DNA of 64,000 nucleotides from Anoplopoma fimbria (Eukaryota; Chordata; Actinopteri; Perciformes; Anoplopomatidae): assembly GCF_027596085.1 (NCBI RefSeq), contig NC_072452.1, positions 5,204,814-5,268,813 of the forward strand, given 5' to 3'. How positions within the stretch are numbered: position 1 is the first letter of the stretch; each line of letters begins with the position of its first letter. The notes beneath the pieces are model-generated. The model ran no database searches and was not told where the DNA came from. It was given only the letters and a program-made list of their open reading frames with translations. Shown piece by piece: positions 13,290 to 26,215 of this stretch. The translations under genes and the position numbers were made by a program.

Positions 13290-13400
13290 ATGAGTAGTCA
13301 GTATCAGTAATGTATCCTCAATAAATGAGTATCAGTAATGTATCCTCAATAAATGAGTATCAGTAATGTATCCTCAATAAATGAGTATCAGTAATGTATC
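13290..13400 (+). repeat. 28-base tandem repeat
   Basis: Four copies of AATAAATGAGTATCAGTAAT + GTATCCTC. Confidence 0.9.
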
Positions 13401-14019
13401 TTCGGATAACCTCCAGTGAAAAGAAGGGAAAACATGTAGGTGTTGCTCTGCAGTGCTGCAGTGATAAACAGGGTCAATGATGATGAACGCGGTCAATAGA
13501 ATCAAAGTGCAGAACCACAGCAGTATCAAATATCATTTAATGAAATGATATACACCTTCTTTATTTACTCTATGTGTTTGAGTTTTCACCATTTTGGCTA
13601 TGAATTATAGAAATGTCTCAATCAGCACACAAACAATAATACTATAATAATAATAATACACTTTAATTATGCTAGACATTAGTGTTGGTTGAGCCCATAG
13701 GTTCCACTGTATAACCCAAACAACATATATTCTTTGGTTGTGTTTGAATTGGACCAGGTGAGTGTTGAACAGTGTAATGCTAACTCTATTTTAGGAACAG
13801 TGGGCAGTACCAGGATATTCCTCTCTCACTCCATCACCTTCTCCTTTCCTTTTCCTCTCAGTCTCCAGCCAAGCCAAGCTCTGTTTGACAGTCCTTTCAT
13901 TTTTGTAAGTAAACACATGTAACATGTTGCTTTTCAGAGGGTACTGTTCATTAGGTTTTAGTCCTATTTTGTTTAAATCAACACTTGTACTGTCAGCACC
14001 ACCCATACAAATGGGTCTG

Positions 14020-14285
14020 TTGTGTTTCTTTACTGTACTCTTCACTGTACTCTGCTGTGTTTCCTTTACTGTTTCCCGTGCATTTCTTTACTGTACTCTT
14101 CTGCAGGGTTTCTTTACTGTACTCTGGTGTGTTTCTTCCTCTGTTGTTTCTTTACTCTTTTCTGTCTTCTCCTGTGTTTCTTTACTGCATTTGACTGCTC
14201 TTCTGTACTGTACTCTTTCTTGTACCCTGATGTGTTTCTTAACTATTCTCTGATGCCTTTCTCTCATTGACTGTGTTTCTCTACT
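14020..14285 (+). repeat. Degenerate pyrimidine-rich tandem repeat
   Basis: Recurring TTTCTTTACTGTACTCTG units with variable spacing; about ten partial units. Confidence 0.7.
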
Positions 14286-15934
14286 GTTCTCTGAGTTATG
14301 TCCCCCTGACCCTGCTGTTGTTGCAATGTTGCTCTCCTTTACAACAGCTGGGCTCTTTAGTGCAGAATTTCACTGCACAAGATTGAACATTACAGTGTGT
14401 GAAAGTGAATATATCTGTGCGTAGTGGTGCATGACAAACACACAGATATCACATGGATTTGCTTATCTCCAACTTTCTTATTAGCAAAGGTCAGTGTACA
14501 AAACACTCAGGGAGCAGCTTCTACCAACTAAGATTGACTGAACAAAATGAAACTTGTGGTCTGGTTTGTGTGATCTCTGAAGAAAGTGTCTGCCAGAGAT
14601 CTTTTGTGAGGGAAGAAGCTCCTCTCCGTCACAATGCTGAACATCACTGTGTTTTTATGGTTTCAACACCAACAGAGTGACACATCCTCCTCTAGATGAT
14701 CCTTTTCTTTTACCATATCAATATTTGAAGCAAACAAACTGAAAGTGTTTCAGTATTAGGATACAGTTACTTGTATAATATAACAATATGTTTTATAAGA
14801 TTTAGAAGTCTACAGCGGTTATGTGTCACATACAAATTTGATCAACCTTATACATTGCAAATATTGATCATATCTGACTCAGCAGATACCCAAAGTTCAA
14901 CGACTCGACACAATTTGGGGCCAAAAAAAAACATGTTAGTTCCAGTTTCCAGTTCATTCAGGTCCCAATGATCCAGGAGTCACCAAAATGACAACACACA
15001 GAAACGTATCAGTAGCCATAGTCTGTTAGTCTGAAAGGTACATGCACTCATGAATCACTTGCTCATTGTTTTCAGTGAGCAGCAAACGTAAAGTAACACC
15101 ACACATCACCTGCATTCCAGTCAAGGTAACCAGAATGTGTAGTGAACTGGCACAAATGGTGGTGGAAAGAGTTACAATACCTTTACCATGGAAACCATTC
15201 CGTATCCATGGCAACAACCATAATCCGGTCCCTGAGACAAGTAGCTTGCTGTGAACACGGAAGTAGGGCACTTCTGAGCTATCTTTTCCTTTTTTTTGTT
15301 TTTACTACGATACCGATGCAGAATCAGTAATCATGTTTGGCATCAAAAGGACATATTAAAGCACAATCACCAGTTCATTTGATCTCTCACTGAGAGCACT
15401 GCCCACACTCAGTTTGAAACATTCACACCTGCCCAATACAGCCACTGTCTGACCTGATGGTCACTGAGCAGCTCCACAACAGCAGTTGGGGTATAGTGCC
15501 TTGCTCATGGGCACCTCAGTGGTGGTAGTGTTGAATTCAGGGTTTTGCTATTCAAAGTAAGTATATTTCAGACACTGCTGGACAGATTTGACTATTTAAA
15601 AAAAAAATCTGTCTCTGAGTTCCCTTACTTTATGCAAAATAAACCCTAAATCACTGGAGTATCCTTATATATATTAATTTCACATACTATACTGACACGT
15701 TCAGGGCTATGAACCTTAACAAAGAGGCCTTTAAGTGTATTCATATGTAAATATTGTGTATACAATGGTAAAGTGAGCGCTCTAAACAGACTTAAACTTG
15801 TGAAAACAATGATGTAATGCAGCCAGTGTCAGAGCATCTAAACAGCACATGACCAGCTTCCCACAGCGTGGCCCAGTAAAACCACAGTAAAGCCATTCTC
15901 TAACAGTGCTTCCATCTGTGTGGCTGTACAGTAC

Positions 15935-16142
15935 CTTTGTGTATGTAAGCTGGCGGACTCTGACACATATACTGTGGAGGGCAGTGGTTCCTCTTGCTGT
16001 GTTTGTGGATCCTGTAGTCCTTCTCACTGCGAGAGCGCCGGCTCCTGTGAGGCTCTACGGAGGCTGCCGGCGGCAGCAGGCGCTCTAACAGCTCGGAGCT
16101 GGGCCACGGCCGCCGGAGCGTGTGGCTGCTTGTCTTCTTCAT
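15935..16142 (-). CDS. stox2: stox2 short-isoform first coding exon (storkhead-box protein 2)
   Basis: Storkhead-box 2 is a nuclear winged-helix protein related to STOX1. This exon encodes 69 residues plus one base: MKKTSSHTLRRPWPSS at the start and a basic RSRRSRSEKDYRIHKH block at about residues 33-48. It matches the remembered human STOX2 start (MKKT..TLRR.WPSS ... RSRSEKDYRLHK). The ATG is the first in its frame after a stop 33 bases upstream. The proposed donor is AAAG|GTACTG, phase 1, the same phase as the long first exon, so both can join the shared exon beginning with the DVSPISM-type segment. That exon and the winged helix are not in the window; the gene runs off the left edge. Residues after HKH differ from human, so the donor choice is less certain than the identity. 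Confidence 0.85.
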
Positions 16143-16494
16143 CTTCACCACGCTGGGTGGCAGACAGATAATCTATCTACGAGTCAAAATAGTATTTTTC
16201 CACAAGCAAACACTTTGGAATATTTAAGCCTGGTAACTGGTTGACCCAAGGCTGCAAGTCCGCAGTGCCTCACGTAAATTCCATCCTGGAAAGTTAGTGG
16301 CAGTAAATCCACTGATGAAAAATCAAATAATCACCATGTCCCACGTTTGCCAGACTTTCTCATGGTCATGTTACTGTCCCCTCCAGCTGCATACACATCC
16401 TCCCTCCTCCTGCTGCCTTCCTCCTCCGGTCACACCAAATCCACGATGGAATGACGGCTCCACTGTCAGCTAATGCTTCTGCTGTGATGTCTGA

Positions 16495-16572
<78 letters not shown>

Positions 16573-17700
16573 CAACAACACACACTGAGGAGTCTACACT
16601 GCTCCAGTGGCTAGCAGTTAGCCTAGCCTGGTGCCTTTGCTCGGTGTCAGACTCGTTTGGTCCAAGCTTTAGTAGAAGCAGAAGCAATGAGGGGATGGTA
16701 CTTTTGAGTTGGTCAAAGGGGGGGGGGGGGGGGGGGAGCAGTTAAAAAACAAGCCTGGATCCCTGTCAGACAGACAAAAGCCTAAGCAGCGAGGGGAGGG
16801 AAAGAAGAAAAGAGGGAGTGAGGGAGGGGGCGCTAATACAAAAGAAAGAGAGAGGAAAGAGGCGGCTCAGCCAGCAGAAGGAGGAGAGGGAGCGCCAAAA
16901 TCTCCATGGGAAGAGAAGACACACTCCTCCCTTCTACCTCCATCCATCCACGACCGTTCCACCAGGACTCCGATCACACACACCAGTAGCTGATCCTCTG
17001 GGGAAAAAACTGTGTGTATGCGTGAGAGAGAGAGAGAGAGACATTGTGCCACGGCCGAGCACAGGGATGATGGAAGATGGGCAAAAGGGAGAAATCCACA
17101 AAGAACAACATTTAGTGGGGGGGGGGAAGGGTTAATCCAGAGCAGAGCGCCGCTGATTCTGCTTCTCCTTTGTCTTCTCCTTCGTCCGTTCGCTCCTCTC
17201 TCTTTCTGCCTGCTGCTCTCCTGTCTCTGCTCTCACTGCCGCTCACCGTGTTGTTGTTGGAGAGCAGGGAGAGGGGGAGAGGGAGAGAGGGGGGAGAGGG
17301 GGAGAGGGAGGGGGAGGGGGAGGAGGCAGAGGGAGGGGAGGGCGAGAATCGTGTCAGTCAACCCACACAACACACACACACACACACACACACGCTCCCT
17401 TCTGTTGCTAAAGCTTAGCGGTGACACCCCTCCATAGAAAACACTCCCCTACACACTGATATCCTCCAGCAGAATGCTACTCACTGAGCACCTTTTTGTG
17501 TTTCTGAAAGGACCAGCAAAGATGTGTGTGTCTGTGTGTGTGTGTGTTTTCAGTCTTCTAGTTGGAGGGAAGCCAAGTCCACAAGCCAGCCAATCAGCAT
17601 TGAGCTCTGAGGTTGACTCTTTAGTTAGCAGCACACTGACCAAATGCTGCAACACACAGCAACAGAGGCAACAGACAGCGTTCAGTTAGCATTGTGCAGC
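16143..17700 (-). promoter_or_regulatory. stox2: Presumed promoter region of the short stox2 isoform, with G-rich and GA-rich tracts
   Basis: Upstream on the minus strand of the MKKT exon. Contents: (CA)n at 16501-16570, a G18 run near 16719-16736, (GA)n at about 17025-17041, a long purine stretch with many G-runs at 17265-17342, and (CA)n at 17371-17393. Local GC and CpG content is higher than in the flanking intron. Promoter identity is inferred from position only. Confidence 0.4.
16501..16570 (+). repeat. (CA)n microsatellite
   Basis: Seventy bases of AC, about 360 bases upstream of the short stox2 ATG. Confidence 0.97.
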
Positions 17701-19429
17701 CGACACACTGCCAAGTGAGTCCGGCTGCCGTCTCACTCCGTTTTACACAAAAACAGCATCACACACACACACACAAACAGAGCAAGGGCTCATTGTTTTC
17801 TTCTATTTTCCTCATTACAAATGATACATTTTGCTTTTTCTTCATAATCTCATTATTACTCAATGCTTTGGAAGTATTGTCCTTCTTACGTTCATGTCAA
17901 TAAAACATGTCAATTTGAATTGAATCAAGCTCACAGAACTACCAACCAACTCTGGTCGGGCTAGGAAAACAATAGATCCACAGTCTGTTTCATTTCAATG
18001 GCGTAACCCAGTACCAATGTTGTTCTCCACTACTGGAGATGTAATGTTAATAACACCAAAAGAAAGCTGCAAAATCAGACTTTTCTTCGTATTTTCCTGT
18101 TTGGCCAGAAAGTTAGCTTAAGTGTTAATTATGTTTCATACTGCATTTCAATGGAGTAAGAGCCTGCAAACAGTGCCCCTCTTTCTACCTAATCTTCTAC
18201 CAAATTGTGATATCAAGAATCAGAATCAAATTGAATCCTAGGATTCCCAAAGATGTCCAGCCCTGATCTATCATGGAACCATGCGGACAGAACAAACTGA
18301 AACTGAATCTGAAACTGCATGAAACATTAAATTCAGGAGAAAAGACGGATTTATCAATGGAATCACATCGTGATGAAATCATATATCGTGACACACATTT
18401 ACCTCGTCTTTATGATCAGAGAATCTGGTTATTTTGCACTAAACTTAAGAAATGAGAATAGAAATGAGAAAAATAAAAGTATTTAACTCATACAAAATTA
18501 AAGAAAACCACGTGTTTATTTCATATTGAGGTTTATCTATTGAATTACCAGAACACATTCTTTATTGCGATATACATTGTTATCGAGATATGAAATGACC
18601 TATATCGTCATAGAAGATTCTGGCCATAATGGCCCAGTCCTAAACTTCACTGTGCTACATGTAGTTGGAAAGTAAAGTGTATGCTATTGACCGTCATTGA
18701 ATGCGGTTTATGGCTGCTCCATCACATTGTTCTTGTCCAGGTTTGGAGGAACAGGAACGTTTTAAGTTTGAAAATAAGTAGGTACCTTTTGTGGTTTCTT
18801 GTATGGAAATGTGAGGTATCTGAAGGAACAGCCGCACATTACAGGGCAGTATGCTGTGTGTCCCCAAGCTGATCTCCTCTAATGGAGAGGATTTGACGAA
18901 TAGCACAAGGGATTGGTTAAAAGAATATTGCAAATACCAATTGAGAGTTGTGTTACTTTTGTGTAGTTGGATTTTGTTGAATTTAACCCATTTCTGATGA
19001 CTGTTGCCATGGGAGATGTGATTCATTTCCTAATCCAATTCATTAGTGTATCTCACTAAACTATCTATATTTTTTTCAGATTTTAGAGCCTCGACTTTAA
19101 TGATTGACTGCTTGCCTCGGGCAAGTAAACTCTGTGTTTGGGCAAGTGGAATCCTTCATGAAGTTGTTGGATCGGGTTAGCGGAAAATAAATGTGATCTT
19201 TATCAGGGATGCCAATCGTTGGCTCCACTGAGAACGGCATAAACGCTCCCTTGTTGCCGATCCCTAATAATGCTACAGTGTGAAAAACAAATCCGTCTGT
19301 AAATGGGCAGGAGGGCTAGTCAGGGTTAGCTGTTTGCAGCTGGTGGGCAGAACAGACCTACTTGCTGCACAACCAACTCCCAAAAAACTGACTATATACT
19401 GTAAATCTCTGCAATACAACAATTATTCT

Positions 19430-19604
19430 GTCTGTATATATAATCTTTTTTTACTTACTTTAATATTCTTTACTGTGTTAATACTTATTTATAATATTTT
19501 TTGATCTTGTTTTTTACGATGTCTCTAGTTTGCACTGTCCTCTCTGCTGCTGTCATCCTGCTAATCTCCCCGCTGCGGGACTAATAAAGGTTATCTTATC
19601 TTAA
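19430..19604 (+). mobile_element. LINE 3' UTR fragment
   Basis: Ends CCCCGCTGCGGGACTAATAA followed by AGGTTATCTTATCTTA, a tail seen in several copies here (also 9866-9913). Confidence 0.6.
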
Positions 19605-21548
19605 ATAACGGGGCTAACAGCTAACGTTATCACATAAATGATGCAAATAACCACTAGAGATGACAATCACAAAGTAAAAGTTTAGATTTTAAATGTTTGA
19701 CGTTCCGTTTGTCCAATTGTCCAATTCTCAGTTGATTTCATTTATTTCTAAATAGGCCTGTATATTCCATTTTGGACAAAGTAGGTTTGGCTATCAGGCC
19801 AGCAAAACCGCTCAGCCACTTGCCCGAAGAAATAAAAATGTATTAGCGTGGATGAAGCCTAACCTAGTTTACAGTTTTCACAGTATTGTTTAAAGCCCCC
19901 CTTGGGTGGAGCTGTAACCTCCTGTTAAATACAATGGGGCTCATTTGACCCCCTCCTACATCTGGTGGATGTTGTGCACAACATGTCTATAGCCCTTTAA
20001 GAAATTATATCGTAAATGATCTCAATTGTTTATATCTGTTGTTTTTTTCTGGAGCAGAGGAGCCAAATTAAACGAGAAACCACACTACAGCACACATCAC
20101 ATAGATCCCTTAAATGAACCATCTGCAGTTTTTTTACCACAACGGAGACTATGTAAAGTAATGTTGTCATTTCTCTTTTTGTTGATATGGAGTGCTCCGG
20201 ACACACACACAGATGTATAACCAAGGAGGTGAAACACGACACACTCTCTGTGCCAGCTGTAGTGGGCTGTGTGATCAAATGTTCAAATGTTAGTGCATGA
20301 TAGTCATGCTATTCCACTGACGGACAGCTGGTGGCAGCAGCCAAACCTTTCAATGTTCCTGCAAAATGCACGGAAGTAGACCAATCAATCATGTATGTGA
20401 TCAATGTAGGTTTCAAAATAATTAGAATTAAACTAACGGACAGTGTAAATGTTGGTAAGGGAATGTGTTTAATGTGTTAGTCAGGGGAAAAAGAGAAAGC
20501 ATTAGCTGATTAGATTACCTGCTAAATATTTCTATTGGTTCGGCACAATAGCGATACCAAGCTTAAGTTTATCATAAGAGTTTGCAAAGAGACAATGACT
20601 ATGACAGAAAACAAGTAGAAACGGTGACAAATAACAAGTAGGTTTCCTCAGACACATGCAGACTGATGCTGCTCTACAGCAGTGTGAGCAGAGAAACAGG
20701 CAGACACACACAACATTTTGATTTATTTCGTCAACGTTACATCAATTCTTCTTTTGTGGGTATTTATAAGGTACTTTGATGTGATGCTATTTGATGATTT
20801 GACCAGTGTTCACAGAGCAGTGAGGAAGTACAGAGGTTCACATTTTACTGTGAACTGCTGTCACCTAGTGGACTGACAGGGTTACAGCATTAAACAGGAC
20901 TTAAAGGCACCATCTTCAGGTTACAGAATCATGGTCACACATAAAGTGATTCATTAAGAGATAACCAAAAACACAACCTGTGTCTTGACACACAGGCACA
21001 TGTCAATAAATGTAGACTGTAGCTCAAAGCAAGTAAATTCCTACAAGACTGTAGAGTAAAAAGTTTGAGGAGCAGCTGTTGGGTCTGTACTAACCCTATG
21101 CCAACATCACAAAAGGTCTACTGGGGCTTTGTCCCTTACTCGCTCACCCTACAATACCTCTCCCAGCTCTGCTTTCTTAGCTGGTTTGATAGAGCCAGAG
21201 CAGAAGAAAGTCAATTCACAGTTGGGCTGTTGTTGTTGCAGCTGTTATGGTTTTGCTTTGGTGACACTAAAAACCCTCTCCTGTCAGCACACACAGCTTT
21301 TATTTCAAATGAAATGAATTAAACGGTTACACAAAATAGGAGTCAGACAAAGTACAGAGGAGAGAGAAAGATGGCACGAGTTAAAGGGCCAGAAAACTCC
21401 ACGCCTGCAGGCCCACACAGCTGGCATCCCACCACACACACACACAACACACACACAGATCTGTGAGTGGTAACAGTCATTTCCTCCTGATGAAAGGCTC
21501 GGCTCAATTACCTTCAAAATTCATTTCATCTGTCTGTACACGATCAGG

Positions 21549-21551
<3 letters not shown>

Positions 21552-21634
<83 letters not shown>
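21552..21634 (+). repeat. (TG)n microsatellite
   Basis: Uninterrupted GT, 83 bp. Confidence 0.97.
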
Positions 21635-21637
<3 letters not shown>

Positions 21638-22556
21638 GAATCTACAGAGACACAGAGAAAGGTGTGCAGTAACCACATAGTTGTTGAAACTAGATCCTCT
21701 GACTAATAGCAGCTCCACTGTTCTCTGCAGCACGTCTAGGCCTAGCTGTTTGAGTGCCCCTGAGCCAAACACAGACACCCTGACAGACTGACGGGCTCCT
21801 CTTAGTACTGCTGAGGAGAGCTGTACAGGGCAGAAGACCATGCACAAAGGAGAGGGGAGTAGGTAAGGATACGTCTGGAATTATTCTATATTGCTCTTAT
21901 GGTCAACAAATCCCATGGGAAAAGCCTCAAGCCTCTGAGCCACGGACCTCCAACCATTTAGAACTCCAGAGCGTCGTCAAGTCCAAAAATCCACATTAAA
22001 TCTAAAAAAGATAGATTTAATCATTTCGAAAATTCACATATTCATCAAACGAAATGTTCTGCTTCAATCCATATTTGTTGGAGTTTAACCTTTCAAAAAC
22101 AGAATTTTCACTGCGGTCAGATAACTGCTCTCCTGCACACAAAGGGACGCAGCACTGAACAGTTACATTTATTTAAGGAAGTTGAAATCATTCAATTCTA
22201 TAAATCACCATTCAAACTGAGGAAAGGAGATATTTGTTGAATTTGACTAAAACAGTGGATGGGATTAGGATGGCAGACTTCACCTTGGATGCTGATGCAC
22301 AGTGAATAGTGAAGGGTTATTATTCCTCATGTCCCGGGCTATCTGGGATGTTTGAGCTGATACACAGTGTAAGAATTAAAAAACAAATGCTGCATTGGAA
22401 TACTGAGCTGGACATTGATTACCGTGGCAACGGCCAAAGCTTCGGGTCAGCCTAGTTAAGAGTCACACATGCTCACGCACACACACGACTTTCAGTAAAT
22501 AATCAAGTGCATATGTAAGTGCATTTTGTCCTCATGACCATTTTTACCCCTTAAGA

Positions 22557-22830
<274 letters not shown>

Positions 22831-23971
22831 GGCTGAGGAAGAAGTGTTTCGCTATGAAGGAGACAGCTCCCTCTATCAATACAACAGTTAAAGGGTATAT
22901 GCACATTTTAAAGTACAAATTTAAGGAATAAAACTACCTTTTTAATGGCTCTAAAAAGAAAAAACAATTATTACTATTACTGCTGGCATGCGGTAAAAGA
23001 AAATCAACAAACCAGACTACAGTATAAGTGTTATTGAGTTTTACTGAATTTGAATAACAGAAATATTAAGTGTGCAACTTTAATTTTCCTCTTATTTAAG
23101 AAACTAAAACATCCTGGTGGTAACCCATTCCAAAGTAAAACAATGTCATCCTGCATTTACCATCAAATAAACATGAGAACGGACTTTGATGCAATGAAAA
23201 ACTGTGACAAAGATGGTAAGAATATTTTTTAAATATCAGCTTTAAAATGTGGATGAACAGTTCATTTTATCACAAGGATATTTGGATGTTTGTGGGAGTG
23301 TTTGTACCCAACTCTAGCATTGCTAGATTTTGCAACGCAACATTTGTAGTGATCAGGATCCAAACAGGCACGTTTGGAAAGGCACTAGTTATTCTGAAAT
23401 AGAATGAGTTCAGAACTACCAGGACTCTTTCTAGAGTTGGCCCAACTGAGCAATCAGGGGAAAGGGGTCTTAGTCAGAGAGGTGACCAAGAACCCAGTGA
23501 CAGATTCTCCACACATCCTGTGGGGTTATGCTAAAGATTAGCTCCAGTGAGTCATCGAGATATGATTTCAGGCCTGAAAAAATCTTTTTTTAATGTTTTA
23601 CTTGAAGTGAATCAATCTCTTTCCCACCCACAGTAGTGCATGGCCAATGCTGGTGGAAATGGTTTCGGTCATGTGCATTTTCTGTCTTTTCACATAATCC
23701 CATTTTTATTCAACAAAGCTTTTAAAGTCCAAAACGGAACACATCAGCAATTCAGCAGGACTGATAGTTGAACAGGGCTGTCATGAAAACCATTTGTGTG
23801 GCTTGAAAGCTTCAGAGTTGGGACGTTAATAATCTACCGTTTATCCGTTAACAGACGATGAGAATCTTGACAGATTAATGCCATCAGCTAAAAGAAAAGA
23901 AACTGCTCATCATCGGTTTGGTTGTTTGGTTCTCACATCAGCAACAGGCACAACATACTGCCTACAAACAA

Positions 23972-24275
23972 ACGGTGAATGGACTGTACTTGTTTCGCGC
24001 CTTTCTAGTCTTCCAACCAATCAGAGCGCTTCAACACTACATGTGATCATTCACCCATTCACATCCATTCACACTGATGACAGGGGCTACCATGCAAGGT
24101 GCCACCTGCCCTTTAGGACTAATCATTCACACCCATTCATTCACCGTAGGCACAGGCTTTGGGAGCAACTGGGTGTGAAGTGTCTTGCCCAAGGACACAT
24201 CAACATTGGTGCCGAGGATCAAACCACCAGTTTTCTGGTTTAAATAAAGCTCTACCTCTGAGCCACAGCCGCCCC
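23972..24275 (-). mobile_element. tRNA-derived SINE
   Basis: Same family as 3747-4072: GGGGCGGCTGTGGCTCAGAG head, body GTGTCCTTGGGCAAGACACT and tail with AGCGCTCTGATTGG. Confidence 0.85.
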
Positions 24276-24959
24276 AATGAAATGACTACAGCCTCATCAG
24301 CTCTACACCAGTGGCTTCAAAATAAGAAAAAGCAAAGAGTTTCACACCTTCACTTTTCAGTTCACATGTCTGCTGACTACACAAAATGGTAGGCAACATA
24401 AAGATTCACGCATCAGACGGACCAAGTCCTCAGAAGTCTCCTGTTGCTCAACCGATAGCAGGTTCAACATGACAGCTTCAGAGGATGTAAAGAAGGGTCT
24501 ACTGTTACATTCTAACACATAAAGCAAAAACATCGGGGTATATTTGCCTATTTATTTCATTTAGAACAAAAGTATTGAAATTGTGGATACCGTTGTTTGT
24601 TAGCTTCCCCATAATCAGGGAACCATAATGGTGAAAAGTGTTGAGGAGGGTTGGTATCACACCATGGGTCAGATGTGAGGGCCCCTAGCTCCTGAATGGT
24701 TGTCATTTACACCGTGTTAGAACACTCTCATATAGGTTTAATAAATATTTTCAAATCGAAAAGAGTCAGGTTAAGAAAAGGATTGGTTTCTGACGCCCCT
24801 TGATCTAAACATGTACAGAAAAGGCTCAAAAGTACACTGTAAGAAAAAACTATTTGGTTACAGTTTACATCCCAACAATGACTGATAACCAAGATGTCCT
24901 ATCAGATGATGAATGTGGACCATACCACTGGAACCCTGAGTCAGATTAGGAATGAGCCT

Positions 24960-25315
24960 CAACAGAGACACAGAGACAGAGACAGAGAGACACAGAGACA
25001 GAGAGACACAGACAGAGAGACACAGAGACAGAGACACAGAGAGACACACAGACACAGAGACAGAGAGACACAGACACAGAGAGACAGAGAGACACAGAGA
25101 CAGAGACAGAGACAGAGACACAGACAGAGACACACAGACACAGAGACAGAGACACAGAGACACAGACAGAGACACAGAGACAGAGAGACACAGAGACAGA
25201 CAGAGAGACAGACAGAGACAGAGACACAGAGACAGACAGAGAGACAGAGACATAGACACAGACAGAGACAGAGACAGAGAGACAGAGACAGAGACACAGA
25301 GACACAGACAGAGAC
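24960..25315 (+). repeat. CAGAGA-type array
   Basis: 356 bp of mixed CAGAGA/CACAGA units. On the stox2 strand it is a TCTCTG pyrimidine tract beginning about 115 bases after the long-exon donor. Confidence 0.97.
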
Positions 25316-25430
25316 TATGAGGATGGCATGGTGTCTCTGCTGAATGGAGATGGTGGTGTCTCCTCGTGTCCGCAGAGGCTCCATACTCTGTTATCTGTTA
25401 ACCTGAGCAGACCGGCTGTGGAGGCCTTAC

Positions 25431-25777
25431 CGAGGTATTTGATGGTGAAGCCCCGGGGCGGGTTGAGGGACCTCCGCATCCATCCCTCCCTCAGCACCTC
25501 CAGGTGGTCCTCCTTCCCCTGGATCAGCAGCACATGCTCGTCTATCCAGCCCAGGAAGAAGGTTTCGGACACGGCCTCGGTAATCCTCTGGTTCCACACG
25601 TGTTGCTGGCTGTTTTCTGCTTTGAAATCGGCAAATATCTCGTAGCCGGTGTGGTGTCTGGGCACCGCGTCGCTCTCCGACACCCCGGCCGCCCCCCGCC
25701 TCCCCGGCCCCGGCCGCCCCGAGCCGGGACAGCACTATGGCCAGGGAGTGCGGCGCGATCTGCAGGAAGGACTCCAT
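25431..25777 (-). CDS. stox2: stox2 long-isoform first coding exon, with an apparent 1-base frameshift
   Basis: The start is firm: GCCACCATGG is a full Kozak match with an in-frame TAG four codons upstream. It reads MESFLQIAPHSLAIVLSRLG, resembling the STOX1 N-terminus (QLAPGSLALVL.RL). About 30 codons in, homology moves to the +1 frame: SESDAVPRHHTGYEIFADFK, then WNQRITEAVSETFFLGWIDE, then VLREGWMRRSLNPPRGF, ending IKYL and one base before donor CTCG|GTAAGG. This second part aligns with STOX1 residues through RRALRPPRGF. The +1 frame has a stop upstream (TAG within the ATAGTG), so the two halves need an indel. A run of six C's on the plus strand (25692-25697) lies at the switch; one base fewer would join the frames. 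It may be an assembly error or a real defect. Phase 1 at the donor matches the short first exon. Confidence 0.85.
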
Positions 25778-26215
25778 GGTGGCCTCCTAGCGGACTATGG
25801 AGCACAGCGTCCGGGGAGCATTTCTGTCTGGGACGCGGTGGACGCGGGGACGCTCCATGTGAGCTGGCAGGGTGTGTGGCCGAGCCTCCTCCGGCTCCAT
25901 GAGGCTAGCTGCTAGCTCCCCAGCCTCACATGGACCCGGTCCTCCGGTCCTCCGGTCCTCCGGCTGTGAGCCCTCGGAGTGCTGGCCCTGGAGCGTGTTA
26001 ATGCATGCGCCCGGGCAGCAGATGCGGACAGCCCCCTCCCGCCTGGTCGCCGGGTAGCAGCCGGTGTCGCGGGGCTCTGCGTCGTGTTTGTCGTCTGCAC
26101 GGTTAACGGGAGGGTAGACTGCTCCAGTCGCCGGTGAACGTTGTCCTGTCCCGCGCCTGACACGCTTCGGTACGGGGCGCGAGGACACAGCTGGATGCAG
26201 GACCGCCTCATCCAG
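25778..26215 (-). promoter_or_regulatory. stox2: CpG-rich presumed promoter of the long stox2 isoform
   Basis: GC- and CpG-rich unique sequence immediately upstream (on the minus strand) of the long-isoform ATG. It is sharply different from the surrounding AT-rich DNA and ends where the GCTGCGTAACGG array starts. It includes CCGGTCCTCCGGTCCTCCGG direct repeats. No TATA box is obvious; start site unknown. Confidence 0.5.

Larger units (their letters stand above)
1..15934 (-). other. stox2: stox2 first shared intron (continues beyond left edge)
   Basis: At least 15.9 kb of intron on the stox2 strand. It is filled with separately listed elements: MITE end at 1-320, DNA transposon 1281-1880, (TG)n tracts 2069-2449, minisatellite 2976-3122, SINE 3747-4072, Tc1 elements 6291-7903 and 10555-12145, an L2 tail 12335-12980 and short tandem arrays. 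A sequence shared between 700-782 and 18540-18645 (core ATAGAAGATT.TGG) is another dispersed repeat. Stretches 4073-6290, 7904-9860 and 14300-15900 hold AT-rich DNA without a gene I can recognise. The winged-helix exons of stox2 were looked for on the minus strand and not seen. Confidence 0.6.

Noticed and set aside
13850..13915. Exon-like segment with CTCTCAG acceptor and GTAAGT donor on the plus strand
   Set aside because: Only 46 bases, no partner exons, lies antisense in the stox2 intron, and no protein similarity recognised.
24858..25384. Several overlapping open frames of 120-150 codons
   Set aside because: All are CAGAGA-array readings (RDRETQ or SLCLCLS).
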